64,000 nucleotides of DNA, from positions 1 to 64,000 of the forward strand of contig CAYXTI010000026.1 in assembly GCA_964468495.1 (NCBI GenBank), in the 5' to 3' direction. The notes under the pieces were generated by a model. That model made no database searches, was not told the origin of the DNA, and worked only from the letters and a program-made list of their open reading frames with translations. This document shows positions 59,804 through 64,000 of this stretch, one piece after another. Position numbers and translations under genes: made by a program. Within the stretch, counting starts at the first letter, position 1; each line of letters begins with the position of its first letter. Source of the DNA: CAYXTI01 sp964468495 (GTDB lineage Bacteria > Pseudomonadota > Alphaproteobacteria > Rickettsiales > Rickettsiaceae).

Positions 59804-61867
59804 ATGGATAAAATTTTAAAATGGATAATATCGCTGCTAATAGGAGTTTTGATATTATTCCTTATATACTATATGCTATTTAATAAAGTAATAATGTTAA
59901 GCAAAAATAAAAAAGATAACTTAATCCCACTAGATATATTGTTTGGAGATAAAGGTCAAAAAAGTGCTGTCTCAACTAGTCCAAATGGAAAGTACATTGC
60001 TTTCATCGCGTATAAAAATGGAATCAGAAATATCTGGGTTACAAGTTCAGAAGGCCCTATGTTAACAGCTAAGGTATTAATAGCGAAAAATAAAGCATCC
60101 GGGGACGTGTTGAGTTATTTCTGGGCAAATGATGACTTTATCATATATAAAGAAGACAATCAAGGTGATGAAAACTATAGACTCTATTCTATAAATATCC
60201 ATAACTCTAATAAAAAGCTATTAACACCAAAAGATAATGTTAAGGCAAATATTTTACACAGTAAAAGTAATAAGTATAAAGAAGAAATACTAGTACTATT
60301 AAATGATAGAATTCCAGAATATTTTGATATATACCGTATAAACTTTATTACAGGACAAAAAGAGTTAGTATACAAAAATAATGATAAATTTACTAAATTT
60401 ATTGCAGATGATGATTATAATATTAGAATAGGACAAAAAATCTACTCTAATGGAGAAAGTAAATTGTTTTTATTTACTAACAAACAAAACATCTTGGAAT
60501 ATAAGTATTTTCGTACTATAGATATTGATAATTTAGAAACAACCAATCCTTTGCATATTACAGCAAACGGTCAATATCTCTATATGATTGATGGAACAAT
60601 AAACAATACTTCTACATTAACTAAAACTAATTTATCTACCTTAGATACAACAATAATTGCTAATGATAAAAAAGTTGATATAAGCAATTATATATTTGAT
60701 CCAGTAGAAAAAGAAATTGATGTACTATATTGGGAATATCTCAAAAGAAAATATAAAACATATAATAAAGAAGTAGAAGCTGATATCAAGATTTTAGAAA
60801 AAATTGATCCAAAATTAGAAGTAATAATAAGTTCTAGATCTAATAATGATCAAAAATGGATAGTATCGCTTTATTCTGCTAATTCTGTTGGTAAATTTTA
60901 TCTGTTTGATAGAAAGAGTAAAAAAATAAAATATTTATTTTCATCAAATAATAAACTACAAAATAATCTCTTAGCAAAGATGTATCCTATAATAATTAAA
61001 TCTCGTGATGGTTTAAATTTAGTAAGTTATTTAACTTTACCTAAGTGGCTTGATAAAGGTGGATATTTAACAAAACCTATACCACTAGTACTAGTTGTTC
61101 ATGGCGGACCTCAAAGTAGAAATTATTATAGATATAGTCCTGAGCATCAGTGGTTAGCAAATAGAGGATATGCAGTATTGAGTGTAAATTATCGAGGATC
61201 TAGTGGTTTTGGAAAAAATTTCCTTAGTGCAGGTTATGGTGAATGGGGAAGAAAAATGCAAGATGACTTAGAAGAAGGAGTAAAATGGGCAATACAAGAA
61301 AAAATAACTACTAAAGATAAAGTTGTAATATATGGTGGAAGCTATGGTGGTTATGCTACTTTAGTAGGACTAACTAAAACTCCAGACTTATATGCTGCAG
61401 GAATTGATATTGTCGGAATATCTAATCTTAACACTTTTTTTCAATCTATCCCACCATATTGGAAACCTATGCAATCATTAATAGAAAAAATGTTGGGAAT
61501 AGCATTTATTAGCAAAGAAGAAAAAAAACAATTATTGATAGATAGATCACCTATAACTTATACTAATAACATAACAAAACCATTATTGATTGCTCATGGG
61601 GCAAATGATCCAAGAGTTAAAAAACATGAATCTGAGCAAATAGTCTCTATTTTAAAAGACAAATCTTTACCAGTGGTGTATTTATTATATCCTGATGAAG
61701 GGCATGGATTTATTAAGATAGAAAATAGATTAGCTTTTTACTATGCAGCAGAAAGTTTTTTAGCACATGTTATAGGAGGAAGATACTCATCAAATAACAA
61801 TTACTATAAGAATTCATCTATGAAAGTAATAACAGGTGAAAATATAATATCATCAAAAACTAATTAA
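59804..61867 (+). CDS. S9 family serine peptidase (prolyl oligopeptidase / acylaminoacyl-peptidase type)
   Basis: The 687-aa protein has one N-terminal membrane anchor (residues about 5-28), a beta-propeller-like region with VSTSPNGKYIAFIAY, and a C-terminal alpha/beta-hydrolase domain. The oxyanion segment VVHGGPQSRN and the nucleophile box GGSYGGY give Ser513. Asp602 is in HGANDPRV and His634 in DEGHGF, completing the triad. The enzyme hydrolyses short peptides, probably at the periplasmic face given the anchor. The gene is alone between a degraded gene and the rpmH-rnpA pair. Confidence 0.93.
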   Translation: MDKILKWIISLLIGVLILFLIYYMLFNKVIMLSKNKKDNLIPLDILFGDKGQKSAVSTSPNGKYIAFIAYKNGIRNIWVTSSEGPMLTAKVLIAKNKASGDVLSYFWANDDFIIYKEDNQGDENYRLYSINIHNSNKKLLTPKDNVKANILHSKSNKYKEEILVLLNDRIPEYFDIYRINFITGQKELVYKNNDKFTKFIADDDYNIRIGQKIYSNGESKLFLFTNKQNILEYKYFRTIDIDNLETTNPLHITANGQYLYMIDGTINNTSTLTKTNLSTLDTTIIANDKKVDISNYIFDPVEKEIDVLYWEYLKRKYKTYNKEVEADIKILEKIDPKLEVIISSRSNNDQKWIVSLYSANSVGKFYLFDRKSKKIKYLFSSNNKLQNNLLAKMYPIIIKSRDGLNLVSYLTLPKWLDKGGYLTKPIPLVLVVHGGPQSRNYYRYSPEHQWLANRGYAVLSVNYRGSSGFGKNFLSAGYGEWGRKMQDDLEEGVKWAIQEKITTKDKVVIYGGSYGGYATLVGLTKTPDLYAAGIDIVGISNLNTFFQSIPPYWKPMQSLIEKMLGIAFISKEEKKQLLIDRSPITYTNNITKPLLIAHGANDPRVKKHESEQIVSILKDKSLPVVYLLYPDEGHGFIKIENRLAFYYAAESFLAHVIGGRYSSNNNYYKNSSMKVITGENIISSKTN

Positions 61868-61888
61868 GAAAATTTTTAGATAATGACC

Positions 61889-61910
61889 ATTTTATATATA
61901 TATATAAAAT
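61889..61910. terminator. Perfect AT palindrome between convergent genes
   Basis: ATTTTATATATATATATAAAAT is a 22-base perfect palindrome just after the S9 peptidase stop, in the gap shared with the convergent rnpA. It could end transcription in both directions, but simple AT repeats also arise by chance here. Confidence 0.3.
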
Positions 61911-62006
61911 CTTAAAAAAGAAATTTCTTATAAGTCTACAGTATAAATAAGTTTAAATTTACAACTTCAAATCAAGATTATAAAAAAACTTTTTAGTTTT
62001 TTCTCA

Positions 62007-62387
62007 TTATAACTTGCCATTAGACAACTTATAGCTAAGTAAGATATTATTGAGATCATCTTCCATTTGTAAAAATTTTGCAGAAATACATTGCTGTTTA
62101 GGAATAATAATAAATGCAGTATTTTTAGTATAAATAACTTGCTTATTTACTAAATTACGCATTATATGCCTAATTTGTCTTTTAACTTTATTACGTATAA
62201 CAGCTTTTTTAGAAAAATATCTACTAACCTTAATCCCAACAAAGGGGTAATCTCTACTACCTCTACTTGCTCTTATAGATAAAAAATTACTACTATACAA
62301 GATAGTGAAAAAAACTGAATTAAGTCTTATAGAACTCTTACTTACTAAATCAAATTCATTATGATTTTTTAAAGAATATATTACCAC
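62007..62387 (-). CDS. rnpA: Ribonuclease P protein component
   Basis: RnpA aids the RNase P RNA in tRNA 5' processing. The protein is 126 aa with a GTG start. The conserved basic motif is visible as KVSRYFSKKAVIRNKVKRQIRHIMR (residues about 65-90), following RGSRDYPFVGIKV. It begins 10 bases after the rpmH stop, the classical rpmH-rnpA operon. The yidD/yidC genes that often follow are not here. Confidence 0.93.
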   Translation of the reverse strand: MVIYSLKNHNEFDLVSKSSIRLNSVFFTILYSSNFLSIRASRGSRDYPFVGIKVSRYFSKKAVIRNKVKRQIRHIMRNLVNKQVIYTKNTAFIIIPKQQCISAKFLQMEDDLNNILLSYKLSNGKL

Positions 62388-62396
62388 TCAAGAACA

Positions 62397-62531
62397 CTAT
62401 GCTGATAACTTTTTCCTTCCTTTTGCTCTTCTATTCCTTAAAATATTTCTTCCACCAACAGTTGCCATTCTTGACCTAAAACCATGCCTTCTCTTTCTAA
62501 CTAATTTACTTGGTTGAAATGTACGCTTCAT
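62397..62531 (-). CDS. rpmH: 50S ribosomal protein L34
   Basis: A 44-aa basic protein with the complete family pattern: [20 protein letters not shown], then the [10 protein letters not shown] and [11 protein letters not shown] segments. It is directly upstream of rnpA on the minus strand, which fixes the identity. L34 is the smallest large-subunit protein in many bacteria. Confidence 0.97.
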   Translation of the reverse strand: MKRTFQPSKLVRKRRHGFRSRMATVGGRNILRNRRAKGRKKLSA

Positions 62532-62647
62532 AATATGTTAAAAAATATAATAAGATCTAAAATTACCATACATAAATAGTAAACATTATATATAAGCAAA
62601 ACTAAATTTTAATTATACATAGAAAATAAATAAAATCAAATATACTA

Positions 62648-63640
62648 TCAAAAATAATTAACACCTATAGCGTTTCTTACCATTTCCATAGTATGAGCTG
62701 CAACTTTACGTGCTTCTAATGATCCAGACAATATAATATCTCTAACATAATTATTACTAAATGACATTCTACTCTGACGAATAGGATCTAAAAGCTTAGA
62801 TAAAGTTTGATAAAGTATATCTTTTATTGTTACATCACCTAACCCACCACGCTGATAATGTTTCTTTAAACTTAATAATTCTTCTTTATCTAAATAAAAA
62901 GCATCAAGATAATGAAACACTACATTACCTTTAACTCTGCCTGGATCAGATACCTTAATATGATTAGGATCTGTATACATTTGAAATATCTTTTGCTTTA
63001 ATTGCTCAGGAGAAGAAGATAAAAATATTGCATTTTCTAGGGACTTACTAGCTTTGTGTTTCCCGTCAATGCCTACTAACCGAGGAGAATTAGATAAATA
63101 AGCAGCACATTCTTTTAAACAATTAGTATTATATATCTTATTAAAACGCCTAACTATTTCATTAGTTTGTTCTATCATTGGAATTTGATCATTACCTACA
63201 GGAACTAAACTTGCTTTAAAAATTGTAATATCTGCAGCCTGATTAATTGGATAACATACAAAACCTAAAGGCATATTATTTGATAAACCTTTTAACTTTA
63301 TCTCTTCCTTTAGTGTAGGATTACGTACTAACCTACCAAAATTTACCAAATTAAGATAATATATAGTTAACTCACTGATCTCTGGTATTTGTGATTGTAT
63401 AAAAATAGTACTTTTACTTGGATCAATACCAACACTTAAATAATCTTTTACTACTTCATAAATATTACTAGTAACCTTTTTAGGATTCTCATAATTATCA
63501 GTTAATGCCTGTAGATCAGCTACCATTATAAATTGTTTGTAACTATCTTGTAAAATTACTCTATTTTTAAGCGAGCCAACGTAATGACCTAAATGTAATC
63601 TACCACTAGGCCTATCTCCTGTTAAAATATTTACTGACAT
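62648..63640 (-). CDS. trpS: Tryptophanyl-tRNA synthetase
   Basis: TrpRS is a class I synthetase. The 330-aa protein has the [18 protein letters not shown] segment with a HLGH version of the HIGH motif, and KASKS (in place of KMSKS) after GKH. [23 protein letters not shown] and [15 protein letters not shown] are clear. The sequence style ([21 protein letters not shown]-like start, [19 protein letters not shown]) resembles the TrpRS subtype of lactic acid bacteria and relatives more than the usual alphaproteobacterial form, so horizontal replacement is possible. It is monocistronic. Confidence 0.94.
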   Translation of the reverse strand: [330 protein letters not shown]

Positions 63641-63797
63641 TTTAATTTAATCTTATTCAATGAAATACTTATATAATAAAACTCCTCTATTTTATAATAA
63701 ATATAATTAACATAAAGCCTTATTATATAATAAATTTCAATAATACAAATTATATAACTATATTTAGTTAGTTATAAGTACCCCTTTCCTTAATATT

Positions 63798-63968
63798 TTA
63801 CTCTATTTTCTTTGCCTCTGATTCTAGCAACATAGGAATTCCATCAATTATAGGATACGACAACTTGGCTTTTTTACTAATAAGAACTCCTTCATTCTTA
63901 TCATATACTAATTTTTCTCCAGTAACAGGGCAACATAGCAACTCTAAAAGAGACGTAGATACATCCAT
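63798..63968 (-). CDS. Trm112/YbaR family small protein
   Basis: A 56-aa protein from the ATG at 63968 to TAA at 63798. It has the family pattern LLELLCCPVTGEKLVYD near residues 7-23 and the second conserved segment LSYPIIDGIPMLLESEA. In most members C-x2-C pairs bind zinc; here only one Cys pair is seen (CC), so zinc binding is doubtful. In Proteobacteria this family is often found near lpxK or kdsB; no such neighbour is visible within the window. Confidence 0.85.
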   Translation of the reverse strand: MDVSTSLLELLCCPVTGEKLVYDKNEGVLISKKAKLSYPIIDGIPMLLESEAKKIE

Positions 63969-64000
63969 ATCACACAACCCTCCTCTTATATGTTATTAAC

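Noticed and set aside
1..64000. CRISPR array, rRNA operon, prophage or additional tRNA genes
   Set aside because: No regularly spaced repeats, rRNA-like GC-rich blocks, phage structural genes, or other GTTCGANTC-containing cloverleaf folds were seen on either strand.

Overview
The window is a strongly AT-rich stretch of bacterial chromosome. It reads as a reduced, obligately intracellular alphaproteobacterium of the order Rickettsiales. The main evidence is a Tlc-type ATP/ADP translocase, VirB8-VirB9 of a rickettsial type IV secretion system, the long (484 aa) isocitrate dehydrogenase, Rickettsia-like HslV/HslU, an ankyrin-repeat protein, A/T-rich codon use, several decaying genes and few strong Shine-Dalgarno sites. 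Flagellar export genes (flhA, flhB) and a sigma-54 gene (rpoN) point to a lineage that kept flagellar genes, such as Midichloriaceae or a flagellated Rickettsiaceae. That family placement is inference.

Layout. 1-1153: two lysine/asparagine-rich proteins of unknown function, ending at a strong hairpin terminator. 1335-4334: a pseudogene of a solute-symporter/histidine-kinase fusion with four frameshifts. 4598-14981: replication, repair and proteolysis genes (priA, hslVU, yifB/comM, dprA, topA) and a small DUF2628-like membrane protein. 15031-18447: an ankyrin-repeat protein and flhA. 18895-25568: transcription and replication genes (rpoZ, rpoN, rpoD, dnaG) and a small membrane protein resembling polyprenol/diacylglycerol kinases. 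25726-28118: greA, virB8, virB9. 28130-29160: a wrecked IS200/IS605 element. 29491-38038: tlc, icd, lepA, prfB with a programmed frameshift, rplS, and a sensor kinase split at an A10 tract.

38102-46053 is mostly on the minus strand: comF, a UbiH-type hydroxylase, mrpF/mrpE, tsaC, glyS/glyQ, flhB. 46127-52708: ybeY, a CorC/TlyC-type CBS protein, a CBU_0592-type protein, ychF, pth, rplY and two exported HAD-like paralogues. 53018-59082: tRNA-Arg(TCT), ubiE, mutM, then hemD, an unknown membrane protein, a HemY-like protein and zapE. 59083-59711 is a degraded gene. 59804-63968: an S9 peptidase, rnpA, rpmH, trpS and a 56-aa Trm112-type protein.

Most of the content is ordinary housekeeping with rickettsial flavour. 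The items most worth a second look are these: the prfB recoding site whose in-frame stop is TAA rather than TGA; the histidine kinase interrupted by an A10 run that transcriptional slippage could rescue; the multiply frameshifted symporter-kinase; the IS605 relic between virB9 and tlc; a TrpRS that resembles the lactic-acid-bacteria type; and two exported HAD-like paralogues lacking the nucleophilic aspartate. I found no CRISPR array, prophage, rRNA or clearly new multi-gene system.
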